NCBI GenBank assembly: GCA_020027345.1
Contig: JAHRAH010000049.1
Span: 1 to 34,324 of the forward strand
Direction of reading: 5' to 3'
DNA from: Gammaproteobacteria bacterium
GTDB lineage: Bacteria > Pseudomonadota > Gammaproteobacteria > Tethybacterales > Persebacteraceae
Length of the DNA: 34,324 nt
The notes beneath the pieces were generated by a model. It was not told where the DNA came from, ran no database searches, and saw only the letters and a program-made list of their open reading frames with translations. This document shows, in pieces, positions 18,952 to 27,649 of this stretch (the first letter of the stretch is position 1; each line of letters begins with the position of its first letter). Both the position numbers and the translations under genes were made by a program.

Positions 18952-19855
18952 AGCGGAAAAACTTGTGGAAAAACTCGCCTTTTCGGCGCTCGCCGAACAG
19001 CGCGCGCGGCGGCGCTGGGGCGTGTTTTTCAAACTTTTGTTTTTTGCCTATGTCGGCGCGTTCGCGCTGCTCGCCTATTTCTCCCCGCCGCGCGGCGGGC
19101 TGGCGGGCGTCGGCGAACACGCGGCCGTCATTGAAGTTACCGGCGAAATCAAAGCCGGCGGCGCGGCGAGCGCCGCCGTCGTCAACAACAACCTGCGCCG
19201 CGCCTTCGCAAACAAAAAAGCGAAAGGAATCATCCTGCGCATAAATTCCCCCGGCGGCAGCCCCGTGGAATCCGGCCGCATCTACAAAGAACTGCGCCGC
19301 CTGCGCGCGCTGCATCCGGAGAAAAAAGCGTACGCCGTCATCGGCGATTACGGCGCCTCCGGCGGATACTACATCGCCGCCGCGGCCGACGAAATATACG
19401 CCGACGAAAGCAGTTTGCTCGGCTCCATCGGCGTCGTCTATTCCGGCTTCGGCTTCACCGGCGCGATGGAAAAACTCGGAGTGGAACGGCGCGTCTACAC
19501 CGCCGGCGAGGACAAAACAATGCTGGATCCTTTTCTGCCGCGAGACGAAAAAGATATTCGCCGCCTGCGCGAAATACTTTCCTCCATACGCGAAACATTT
19601 GTCGCCGCCGTGCGCAAAGGGCGCGGCGAGCGGCTTTCCGCCGAGAGCGAAATATTCACCGGCGCGATCTTTGACGGCAAGCGCGCAGTGCAGCTCGGCC
19701 TCGCCGACGGCGTCGGCGACGATTTGTATGTCGGCCGCGAAATTATCGGCGTAAAAAAACTCGTAACCTACGACGAAGGCGCAAAAGACGACTGGCAATC
19801 CCTGGCCCGCAAACTAATAAGCGGAACCCAAGCCCCCGCCATTTTCATCCGCTAA
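18938..19855 (+). CDS. sppA: signal peptide peptidase SppA / S49-family protease
   Basis: Internal ATG at 18938; single N-terminal TM; ILRINSPGGSPVESGRIYKEL, YGASGGYYIAAAADEIYADESSLLGSIGV. Confidence 0.92.
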   Translation: MEADKAEKLVEKLAFSALAEQRARRRWGVFFKLLFFAYVGAFALLAYFSPPRGGLAGVGEHAAVIEVTGEIKAGGAASAAVVNNNLRRAFANKKAKGIILRINSPGGSPVESGRIYKELRRLRALHPEKKAYAVIGDYGASGGYYIAAAADEIYADESSLLGSIGVVYSGFGFTGAMEKLGVERRVYTAGEDKTMLDPFLPRDEKDIRRLREILSSIRETFVAAVRKGRGERLSAESEIFTGAIFDGKRAVQLGLADGVGDDLYVGREIIGVKKLVTYDEGAKDDWQSLARKLISGTQAPAIFIR

Positions 19856-19874
19856 CCAAACCGTCATTCCCGTT

Positions 19875-19915
19875 AATTTGCCGGATTCCCGCCTCCGGGA
19901 AATATGCGGGAATGA
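19875..19915 (-). repeat. dRS3-like inverted repeat unit (spacer type B) between convergent sppA and xsc
   Basis: AATTTGCCGGATTCCCGCCTCCGGGAAATATGCGGGAATGAC. Confidence 0.8.
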
Positions 19916-19930
19916 CAGTTGCGGCGGCGT

Positions 19931-21718
19931 TCAGGAAAACTGCTTGTATTTTTGGAGGAGGCGGTGCGGGGGTTTCAGGGCGTCGCGGCGGAAGGGGTCG
20001 CCGAGTTCGCGCGTGCATATCAGTTCCAGAATGGTCGTGCGCCCGGGGGTGTCCTTCCCGCCTTTTTGCGCGTCGCACGCTTTTTCCAGCGCTTCGCCGA
20101 CTTCGTCCAGATTTTCTATCCGCTGCGCGTGCGCGCCCATCGCTTTGGCGATGTCGGTGAAGTTCGCCGCGGTTTTTTCGTTTTCGCCCAGGTTCACGCC
20201 CAAAAAGCGGTTGCCGTAAAAATCCACCTGGTTCTTTTTTTCCGCGCCCCACTGGCGGTTGTGAAAAACGACAACCGTGACCGGTATGTTCTCGCGCACG
20301 CAGGTGAGGATTTCGCCGAAACTCATCCCCCATGCGCCGTCGCCGACATACGCGACGGCGGGGCGGTTCGGCGCGGCGAGTTTTGCGCCGATGATCGTGG
20401 GGAACGCATAACCGCAGTTGCCGAAACTCATCGCCGCGAAAAAACTGTTCGGATGGCGAAAGCGCAAATAACTGTTCGCGACCGAGCAGATGTTGCCGAT
20501 GTCGGTGCTCACCATCGCGTTGTCGGGCATCGCTTTTTCCAGCGCGCGCAAAACTTCGCGCGGGTGCATTCCTTTCACCTTGTCCGCTTTTTCCGTTTCG
20601 CGGCTCCATTTGTCTTTTTCGCTCGCCCATTCGTTGAGTTCGTCCTCCCACTTTTGTTTTTCCTCTTTGATTGCGCGGGCGCGCTCTTCTTTGCTTGCGT
20701 CGCAGGCGAGGGCGCCGATTTTTTCCAGCCGCGCGAGCAGCGCCGCCGCCGCCGCCGCCGCGTCGCCGCAAACGGGGACGGTCACCGGGCGCGTCAGCCC
20801 CAGCATACGGTGGTCGACATCCACCTGAATAATCTTCGCCCCTTTCGGCCAGTATTCCAAACCGTGCTGCGGCAGAGTCCCGAAAGGCCCCAGCCGCGAA
20901 CCCAAAGCCAAAACGACATCGGCGCGCGAGAGGAGTTTCATCCCCGCTTTGGAACCCTGATAGCCGAGCGGACCCGCCCAGAGCGGATGATTGCACGGGA
21001 AGGAATCGTTATGCAAATAACTGTTGACGACCGGGCAGCCCAAACGCTCGGCGAGCGCTTTGCAGTTTTTCACGCCGCCGGAAAAAAGCGCGCCGCCGCC
21101 GGAGATGATGACCGGAAACTTCGCCGCCGCCAGCAGTTTCGCCGCTTCGTCCAGCGATTCCTCGCCGCCGGCGGCGCGCGTGAGTTTGCGCGGCTGCGGG
21201 ATTTCGTAATCCGCCTCGCCGTAGAAAAAATCGCGCGGGATGTTCAACTGCGCCGGCCCCCGTTCCGCCATCGCGTATTCAAAACAGCGCGAGGTGATTT
21301 CCGCCATTCGCTCGGAACGATTGACATGCCCCTGAAACTTTGTGATGCGCGAGAAAATCGGCAGTTGTTCGGTTTCCTGAAAACCGCCCAGCCCCAGCCC
21401 CATGCTGCCGGTCTCCGGCGTGATGGCGACGACCGGCGTGTGCGCCCAATAGGCGGCGGCGACGGCGGTGACGAAGTTTGTGATGCCGGGTCCGTTTTGC
21501 GCGATGCAAACGCCGTGCTTGCCGCCGGCGCGCGAGTAACCGTCCGCCATGTGCGCCGCGCCCTGCTCGTGGACGGTGGGGATAAAGCGTATTCCCGCCG
21601 CCGGGAAGATGTCCAGCGCGTCCATATAGGCGGAGCCGACAATGCCGAAAACATCGGTAACGCCGTAAGCGGCGAGGGTTTCCACCAGCGCCTCGCTGGG
21701 TGTCATTCGTGTTGCCAT
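19931..21718 (-). CDS. xsc: sulfoacetaldehyde acetyltransferase (ThDP enzyme)
   Basis: MTPSEALVETLAAYGVTDVFGIVGSAYMDALDIFPAAGIRFIPTVHEQGAAHMADGYSR...TGSMGLGLGGFQETEQLPIF; characteristic of Xsc. Confidence 0.95.
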   Translation of the reverse strand: MATRMTPSEALVETLAAYGVTDVFGIVGSAYMDALDIFPAAGIRFIPTVHEQGAAHMADGYSRAGGKHGVCIAQNGPGITNFVTAVAAAYWAHTPVVAITPETGSMGLGLGGFQETEQLPIFSRITKFQGHVNRSERMAEITSRCFEYAMAERGPAQLNIPRDFFYGEADYEIPQPRKLTRAAGGEESLDEAAKLLAAAKFPVIISGGGALFSGGVKNCKALAERLGCPVVNSYLHNDSFPCNHPLWAGPLGYQGSKAGMKLLSRADVVLALGSRLGPFGTLPQHGLEYWPKGAKIIQVDVDHRMLGLTRPVTVPVCGDAAAAAAALLARLEKIGALACDASKEERARAIKEEKQKWEDELNEWASEKDKWSRETEKADKVKGMHPREVLRALEKAMPDNAMVSTDIGNICSVANSYLRFRHPNSFFAAMSFGNCGYAFPTIIGAKLAAPNRPAVAYVGDGAWGMSFGEILTCVRENIPVTVVVFHNRQWGAEKKNQVDFYGNRFLGVNLGENEKTAANFTDIAKAMGAHAQRIENLDEVGEALEKACDAQKGGKDTPGRTTILELICTRELGDPFRRDALKPPHRLLQKYKQFS

Positions 21719-21824
21719 AACTGCTTCCGCTCCTTCTTCAAGAAAAAACCCCGCCCCGCGGCGGACAAGGCGGAATTCTACACCATCCCCGCCCCGCCGC
21801 CGCCCGCCCGCAGCGAATAAAGCG

Positions 21825-22259
21825 TTATAAGTTTATGCCCGCAAATAAGCGCGCAACCGCGGACGGCGACAGCACCGTTACGCCGCGAAACTCGCCGACC
21901 GCCAAAACTTGACGGTCGCCGGAAACAAGATACCGCGCCCCCAACGCGACGGCGCATTCCACAAATTTTTCGTCGTCGGCGTCGCCCGGAACGCACCCGG
22001 GCAAAAGCGGAGGATGGGGATGAATATTAGCGGGGTTCAACATTTTTTCGCGGTCGCTTTCAATCAGTCGCATCATCGCCGCATCGCCGCCGAAATGCCG
22101 GGCGAATGTCCTGCGGTATTCCCGCAAAATGTCCGGCGACAGGCAAAGTTCCGCCGCGCCTTTGCGCCAAAGAGCAATCGCTTGCGCCGAAACGCCGTCC
22201 GGACTGTAATACGCCGACACCCAGACATTGGTGTCAATCACCGCCCGCGGGCGGTTCAC
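21825..22259 (-). CDS. PIN-family toxin 1 (putative toxin-antitoxin toxin)
   Basis: RAVIDTNVWVSAYYSPDG...CLSPDILREYRRTF...DADDEKFVECAVALGARYLVSGDRQVL: PIN acidic residues. Likely GTG start overlaps the antitoxin stop. Confidence 0.85.
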   Translation of the reverse strand: MNRPRAVIDTNVWVSAYYSPDGVSAQAIALWRKGAAELCLSPDILREYRRTFARHFGGDAAMMRLIESDREKMLNPANIHPHPPLLPGCVPGDADDEKFVECAVALGARYLVSGDRQVLAVGEFRGVTVLSPSAVARLFAGINL

Positions 22260-22744
22260 TCGCGCGGCTCTTCGCGCGCGAAAGCCGGCAAGGGGCCGAC
22301 AAGCCGCCCCTCTCGCTTCATTCGCCGGAGATCTTCGGCAGTTATCCCCATCATCTCCCACGACATTTTTTCACGCTTGCCATTGTCCTCTTTGGCAAGT
22401 TGACGGCGGATGTCGGCGATGGTCGCGTTGTATTCCGTTTCGGACGGGCCGCCGGCTTCTTCCATCTCGCGCCAAAACTCATCGCAGTCGCGCCGCGCTT
22501 CGGGCGAAAGTGCGGGCTTTTCTTCCCCGCTCCGAATGCGGCGGCGCCGGGCGTTTTCCGCCTTATAGTCAGCTTTGCTCATGCCGAGCCGCTCTTGAAG
22601 ATCCTTTTTGTGAACGCGCCAATACGCCTCTTCGTACAATTGCTCGGCAGTAAACGCTTTCTGCGGCGCGGACTCCGTCCGCCCTTTCGCCCCCCGCCGC
22701 GCCTTGACGACCGCCCCGCCCAAAGTGGAAACGCTTTTCTTCAC
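22256..22744 (-). CDS. antitoxin 1 partner of PIN toxin (163 aa)
   Basis: GTG start VKKSVSTLGGAVVKARR preceded by GGAGG; 4 bp overlap with the toxin; N-terminus identical to antitoxin 2. Confidence 0.65.
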   Translation of the reverse strand: MKKSVSTLGGAVVKARRGAKGRTESAPQKAFTAEQLYEEAYWRVHKKDLQERLGMSKADYKAENARRRRIRSGEEKPALSPEARRDCDEFWREMEEAGGPSETEYNATIADIRRQLAKEDNGKREKMSWEMMGITAEDLRRMKREGRLVGPLPAFAREEPRE

Positions 22745-22772
22745 CGCCGCAAAAACCTCCGTAATCGGAATA

Positions 22773-22781
22773 ATTGTATCA
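22773..22781 (-). promoter_or_regulatory. putative extended -10 (TGATACAAT) of TA cassette 1, its TGA being the toxin-2 stop codon
   Basis: Minus-strand TGATACAAT; SD GGAGG and GTG follow. Confidence 0.4.
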
Positions 22782-23210
22782 CGCCGAAAACACCCGCACA
22801 AACTCCGAGGGGCGCAACGCCGTGATCCCGCCGGGAACATTCGCCGCCAACAAATGACTGTCGCCGGAAACAAGATACCGCGCCCCCGCCGCGACGGCGC
22901 ATTCCACAAATTTTTCGTCGTCGGCGTCGCCCGGAACGCACCCGGGAATCCTCGGCGGATTTTCGGAAAAAGCGCATTTGCGCCGCATCAGCGCAATTTC
23001 GCCGTCAATTTCCCGCACGGTCATTCCCCGCTTGCCGAGAACGCGAAGGAAAGCGCGGCGGTATTCTTGCAACACTCCCGGCGAAAGGCACATTTCAACG
23101 CTCCCGCCGCGCCAGAGCCCGACCGCCTTCGCCGGCGGACCGGAAGGACTCCAATAGGACGACACCAAAACATTGGTGTCAAAAACCGCGCGCGAAAGGC
23201 GGGCTTTCAC
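22779..23210 (-). CDS. PIN-family toxin 2
   Basis: RAVFDTNVLVSSYWSPSGPPAKAVGLWRGGSVEMCLSPGVLQEYRRAFLRVLG...DADDEKFVECAVAAGARYLVSGDSHLL; paralogous to toxin 1. Confidence 0.85.
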   Translation of the reverse strand: MKARLSRAVFDTNVLVSSYWSPSGPPAKAVGLWRGGSVEMCLSPGVLQEYRRAFLRVLGKRGMTVREIDGEIALMRRKCAFSENPPRIPGCVPGDADDEKFVECAVAAGARYLVSGDSHLLAANVPGGITALRPSEFVRVFSA

Positions 23211-23449
23211 GCCCGCTTTTCAGATTTTCCGTGTTCGTTCTCTTCCCGCAATTCGCGCCGGACTTCGCTGATTTCGCGCGCAATGTCGGATTCGGTAACA
23301 CCCGCTTCGCGCAAAATCCTGCGCGCCTTGCGCGCAAACGCTTCGCTTTGGCGTTTTTCCGCCGCAGTCAGGAATGTCGTCCCGCCGCGCGCCTTCGTCC
23401 GCCGCGCCTTGACGACCGCCCCGCCCAAAGTGGAAACGCTTTTTTTCAC
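23207..23449 (-). CDS. antitoxin 2 partner of PIN toxin (80 aa)
   Basis: GTG start, SD GGAGG upstream, KKSVSTLGGAVVKARR head, VTESDIAREISEVRRELREE; 4 bp overlap with toxin 2. Confidence 0.7.
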   Translation of the reverse strand: MKKSVSTLGGAVVKARRTKARGGTTFLTAAEKRQSEAFARKARRILREAGVTESDIAREISEVRRELREENEHGKSEKRA

Positions 23450-23478
23450 CGCCGCAAAATCCTCCGCAATCGGGGGGA

Positions 23479-23487
23479 TTGTAACAC
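23479..23487 (-). promoter_or_regulatory. putative extended -10 (TGTTACAAT) of TA cassette 2
   Basis: Minus-strand TGTTACAAT about 30 bp upstream of the antitoxin GTG. Confidence 0.4.
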
Positions 23488-23498
23488 GGCGGGAACGG

Positions 23499-24317
23499 TT
23501 ACGCCGATTCTTTCCGGAGAATCATACGCGCTTCCAGTTTGCGCATTCCGGCGTCAATGCTTGCGCCGATGACGCCGATGGCGATGATGCCGATGAAAAC
23601 CAACTCCGTGTTCAGGGTTTTGCCGGCGGAAGTAATCATAACGCCAATGCCGGCGGCGGGATCCAGCAGCACTTCGCCGTAAATTACAACCGCCCAGCAG
23701 CAGCCCATCACCCCGCGCATTCCCGCGAAAATCCCCGGCGGCAACATCTTCGCCAGCGCCCGCAGTTTGGAAGGGGCGGCGCGAAATTCGGAAAAGGAAA
23801 TTCCCCGCGCGCCGGAATGCGCCGCCCGCATTATCATCCACAGCGACGCCACAAAACACGGCGCAATAATAAACGGAACAACGGTTGCAAGATTCAAAAC
23901 ACTGTCCGCTCCCAGCCAAACGGGCGCAAAGAAACCGGCGCAAATAACCGGAATAAAAATCCAAACACCGTGCGCGCGCAAAAATTTCGCGGGGCGCGCA
24001 ACCTTCGCGGCGACGGTATCAAAAAAGCCGCCCCCGATTCCGGAAAACCCCAAACACAGCCCGGCGAAAATCCCCGGCGCGCAACCAAGCGCAAAAAGCG
24101 CCAGCGTCCGCAACAAACTCGCGCCCGAATGCGCCAACAACCCGCCCTCGGAAAAAGCGGCAAAGAATCCGCGGAGAACACCCAGCGGCGAAGGCAAAAA
24201 AGGCGGACCCGCCCATTCCAAAGAAACCGCCGCCTGCCACAAAACGACGACAGCAACGACACTAACGACGACGCTTTTTATTTTCTTTGCGCCGCCGTTT
24301 TCGCCGCGGCCGGCCAC
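23499..24317 (-). CDS. ABC transporter permease, divergent TauC/SsuC-like (second permease)
   Basis: 272 aa polytopic; WAGPPFLPSPLGVLRGF and C-terminus GIGVMITSAGKTLNTELVFIGIIAIGVIGASIDAGMRKLEARMI, alignable to the adjacent permease. Confidence 0.82.
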   Translation of the reverse strand: MAGRGENGGAKKIKSVVVSVVAVVVLWQAAVSLEWAGPPFLPSPLGVLRGFFAAFSEGGLLAHSGASLLRTLALFALGCAPGIFAGLCLGFSGIGGGFFDTVAAKVARPAKFLRAHGVWIFIPVICAGFFAPVWLGADSVLNLATVVPFIIAPCFVASLWMIMRAAHSGARGISFSEFRAAPSKLRALAKMLPPGIFAGMRGVMGCCWAVVIYGEVLLDPAAGIGVMITSAGKTLNTELVFIGIIAIGVIGASIDAGMRKLEARMILRKESA

Positions 24318-24321
24318 GCGC

Positions 24322-25170
24322 CTAGGCCTTCCCTTTCCAGGGAATCATCTTCGCTTCCAGTTTGCGCATTCCGACATCAATAATCGCGCCGATGATGCCG
24401 ATGATGATGATGCCGACAAAGACCAGCGCCGTTTCCAGATACTTGCCGGCGACGGTTATCATAAAGCCGATGCCGGCGTCGGCGCCGACCAATTCGGCGG
24501 CGACCAAAGTCCCCCAGCAAACGCCCATCGCCACGCGCATTCCGGTGAAAATCTCCGGCAAAGCGTTCGGCAAAATCACCTTCGTCAACACCTGCTTTTT
24601 GGACGCACCCAGCGTGTACGCCGCATGAATCTTGGAAAGCCGAATGCTCTGCACGCCGGAGCGCGCCGCCAGCACCATCACCCACAGCGCCGCCAGAAAC
24701 AGCAAAAATATTTTGGAGGCGTCGCCGATGCCCAGCCAGATGATGGAAAGCGGAATCAACGCCAGCGGCGGTATCGGGCGCATAAACTCCACAATCGGGT
24801 CAAAATACCCGCGCGTGATTTTGGAAAGCCCCATGGAAAAACCCATCGGAATGCCGACAAGGCAGCCGAGAACAAAGCCCGTCAGCAGCCGGTACAAACT
24901 GATGGCGAGATGCTCCCACAGCGTGGAGCCGCGAAAGCCATCCGTCGCCACCATCTTGAACTGCCCCAGCACATCCAGCGGCGAGGGCAGAAAAATCGGA
25001 TTCGCGAGTTCCGCCGCCACCGCCGCGCTCCACACGGCGAGAATGACAACGATGGAAACGATGCTCCAAAAAAGCCCGCCCTTCGCCGCCTCCGGATCGC
25101 CGAACGAAACCGACTTGCGCGCTTCCATGCCGGTTTTGACAAGCCCCAGTTTTGCCAGCAGTTTGTTCAC
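24322..25170 (-). CDS. tauC: taurine/sulfonate-type ABC transporter permease
   Basis: 282 aa; NPIFLPSPLDVLGQFKMVATDGFRGSTLWEHLAISLYRLLTGF...EFMRPIPPLALIPLSIIWLGIGDASKIFLLFL. Confidence 0.88.
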   Translation of the reverse strand: MNKLLAKLGLVKTGMEARKSVSFGDPEAAKGGLFWSIVSIVVILAVWSAAVAAELANPIFLPSPLDVLGQFKMVATDGFRGSTLWEHLAISLYRLLTGFVLGCLVGIPMGFSMGLSKITRGYFDPIVEFMRPIPPLALIPLSIIWLGIGDASKIFLLFLAALWVMVLAARSGVQSIRLSKIHAAYTLGASKKQVLTKVILPNALPEIFTGMRVAMGVCWGTLVAAELVGADAGIGFMITVAGKYLETALVFVGIIIIGIIGAIIDVGMRKLEAKMIPWKGKA

Positions 25171-26099
25171 AACCCGCCGCCTTCCTTGCCGCCGACGCCC
25201 GCCGCGTGTTCGCCCTGCTTTTCGCCGCCGCCCGGCGGAGCGCCGCCCATGTCGTCGGCGAGTTCCGCCTTGCCCATAATGTCCTCTTCCATCTCCCAGA
25301 TGAGAGTCAGAATCTCCTCGCGCTTTTCGGTGAACTCGTCCGTCACCTTGATGTCGCGCAAACTTTCCGCCAGCCCCCGCCGCGCAAACGGCAGCCGGTA
25401 TTCCTTGTGAATCCGCCCCGGGCGCGGCGCCATCACAAAAACGCGCTCGCCCAGAAAAAGCGCCTCCTCCACGCTGTGCGTTATCAGCGCGATGGTCTTG
25501 CCGGTCTCGTTCCAGATTTTGAGAATCAGCCCCTGCATTTTCTCGCGCGTCAGCGCGTCCAGCGCGCCCAGCGGCTCGTCCATCAGAATCAAATCCGGCT
25601 CGTTCGCAAGGCAGCGCGCCAAAGCCACCCGCTGCTGCATCCCCCCGGACAACTCATAAATCGCCTTTTCGCCGAAGCCCTTCAAGCCCACCGTCTGCAG
25701 ATAACGCTCCACGACTCCGTTTATCTCGCGTTGCGCGACGCCCTTCATTTTCGGCCCGAAGCCGATGTTCTCCGCCACCGTCATCCACTCAAAGAGCGCG
25801 CCCTGCTGAAAAACCATCCCCCGTTCGGGTCCGGGGCCGGTGATGAGTTTGTCCACTTTCGCGCGGTCGGGGCCGGGGCCCGAAATCTCCCCGGCGCCGA
25901 ACACCGCCTTGCCCGAAGTCGGAGACAGAAATCCGGCGACGATGTTCAGCAGCGTCGTTTTGCCGCAACCGGAAGGGCCCAATACCGTGAGAATCTCCCC
26001 CGGCTTGAGGTCAAAGGTCACATCCTTAAGCGCCTCCACCTCGCCGCCGCCGGGGAGTTGATAAATCATCCCCACGCGGTCAATGGTCAGTCCCGGCAT
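25167..26099 (-). CDS. tauB: taurine/sulfonate-type ABC transporter ATP-binding protein
   Basis: [27 protein letters not shown]; Walker [48 protein letters not shown]. Confidence 0.92.
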   Translation of the reverse strand: MPGLTIDRVGMIYQLPGGGEVEALKDVTFDLKPGEILTVLGPSGCGKTTLLNIVAGFLSPTSGKAVFGAGEISGPGPDRAKVDKLITGPGPERGMVFQQGALFEWMTVAENIGFGPKMKGVAQREINGVVERYLQTVGLKGFGEKAIYELSGGMQQRVALARCLANEPDLILMDEPLGALDALTREKMQGLILKIWNETGKTIALITHSVEEALFLGERVFVMAPRPGRIHKEYRLPFARRGLAESLRDIKVTDEFTEKREEILTLIWEMEEDIMGKAELADDMGGAPPGGGEKQGEHAAGVGGKEGGGL

Positions 26100-26142
26100 T
26101 GCGCCGCTCCTTTCCCCTCTCAGACGGTTGCGCCCGCCGCCG

Positions 26143-27168
26143 TTACTTGACCTGCTCCAAATACGAAGTATCAATCACGGTGCCGTAGTCGGCAAGCGCC
26201 TTCGGCATCACGCCCTGCTCCACGAAGAAATCAGCGGCTTTTTTGGTGAATTCCTGCACCTTGCCGCCCATCCACGCCGGGGAGAGTTGCGCGCCTTTGG
26301 AGGGAAAGGAGAAAGTCCCCTGCGCGCCCAAATAGTTTTTGACGCCGTCCTCGTCCATTCCCGCCGCTTTGGCGAGTTTCCCCCAGTATTTGTTCTTGTC
26401 GCCGCCGAATTTGGTGTTCCAATCCTCGGTGCCTTGCAGAAACTTCACCAACTGCCCGGAGTTGTTCTTGGCGAAGTCGTCCGTCACCGAGATGACATCA
26501 AAGGTGAAAATGCCAATGTTCTCCTGCTGCGAGCCGGTCATGATGACCTGCCCCTGCGCCTTCATCTTGTCCAGCGGGCCGCCGAAAGCGCAGCCGACAT
26601 CAACCTGCCCGGTGAGGAACGCCGCCGCAGCGTCGTTGCCGCCGCTGACGGGGACGATGCTCACATCGCTCGCGCTCAGCCCGTAGTAGGCGAGCGTTTT
26701 CAGCAGTTTGAAGTGCGTAACATTGCCGACCGGCGTGGCGATTTTCTTGCCTTTCAGCGAAGCCGCCGTGCTCGCCGCCGTGCTGCGGTCCAGCGCCGAC
26801 TTTTTGTGGACGACGCAATTGTCCGCCTCGGCGTAGGCGACGGCGATGCCGACCATCTTAATCGGCAGCCCCTTGCTCGCGGCGACGATGAACGGTATCA
26901 GCCCCTGCGAATAGGAAATGTCAATGCTGCCGCCCGCCATCGCGGTGGACATATCGTTGCCGCTGCCGAAGGACTTCCAGTTGACTTCGGCGCCCAGGTC
27001 CTTGTCAAAGGTCTTCTCCACCTGCCCGATTTGGTTCGGCGTCGGCCACTCCAAGAAGTAGGCGACATTGACCTCGTCGGCGGCTTGGGCGACCGCGGCA
27101 AGCGGCGCCGAGCAAGCAACGGCAAGCGCGGCGGCGGCGCGGATGATGTGATTCAGCGGTTGTTTCAT
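26143..27168 (-). CDS. tauA: taurine-type ABC transporter substrate-binding protein
   Basis: Signal peptide; ADEVNVAYFLEWPTPNQIGQVEKTFDKDLGAEVNWKSFGSGNDMSTAMAGGSIDISYSQGLIPFIVAASKGLPIKMVGIAVAY; heads the tauBC operon. Confidence 0.9.
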   Translation of the reverse strand: MKQPLNHIIRAAAALAVACSAPLAAVAQAADEVNVAYFLEWPTPNQIGQVEKTFDKDLGAEVNWKSFGSGNDMSTAMAGGSIDISYSQGLIPFIVAASKGLPIKMVGIAVAYAEADNCVVHKKSALDRSTAASTAASLKGKKIATPVGNVTHFKLLKTLAYYGLSASDVSIVPVSGGNDAAAAFLTGQVDVGCAFGGPLDKMKAQGQVIMTGSQQENIGIFTFDVISVTDDFAKNNSGQLVKFLQGTEDWNTKFGGDKNKYWGKLAKAAGMDEDGVKNYLGAQGTFSFPSKGAQLSPAWMGGKVQEFTKKAADFFVEQGVMPKALADYGTVIDTSYLEQVK

Positions 27169-27304
27169 TGTGATTCTCCCCTCGGAAAACTCCCGGGCAA
27201 TCCCCGGCAAACCCTTAATTACCACAAAAAACCCCAATTGTCAAAATTTTTTTTTGCCCTCCTTTTTGCCTCCTTTTCGCCCCCCTGCCCTGCCCGCCAT
27301 TTTT

Positions 27305-27555
27305 ATTAACTCCCCCCCGCCGTTTGCGGGGGGGTCCGTAAAAGTCAACCCCCCCCCCATCTCCGATGGGGGGGGTTGGGGGGGGGAAACCACAAATCCC
27401 GCCGACGCGAATTCCCCCCCCACACCCCCCCCATCAAAGATGGGGGGGGAGTTAAAGGCCGACAGTAACGGTCACCCTCCCACCCCGGAGCATTCCCCGC
27501 CGACTTCGTCGTCGGGGAATGCTCCGACCCCCCCCCGCAAGCGGCGGGGGGTATG
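27305..27555. repeat. cluster of C/G-homopolymer hairpins
   Basis: 27312-27334 C7GC..GCG7; 27349-27386 C10ATC-TCC-GATG8TTG9; 27425-27449 C8ATC-AAA-GATG8 (perfect); 27486-27526 19-bp arms with 1 mismatch and TTC loop; 27528-27551 C9GC..GCG6. Confidence 0.85.
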
Positions 27556-27573
27556 GTTAATTCGCAAGCGAGT

Positions 27574-27601
27574 TTGCATAGCGGCGCGTTTGTGGTATAA
27601 G
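27574..27601 (+). promoter_or_regulatory. putative sigma70-type promoter TTGCAT-N16-TATAAG of the amino-acid ABC operon
   Basis: Hexamers read directly; located 49 bp upstream of the ATG at 27650. Confidence 0.5.
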
Positions 27602-27649
27602 TTTGACCCCGCGCCGCCCGGCGCAACAAGAACGAAAGAGGAACCCCGA

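Noticed and set aside
19919-21820. 633-aa + strand ORF
   Set aside because: Antisense to xsc.
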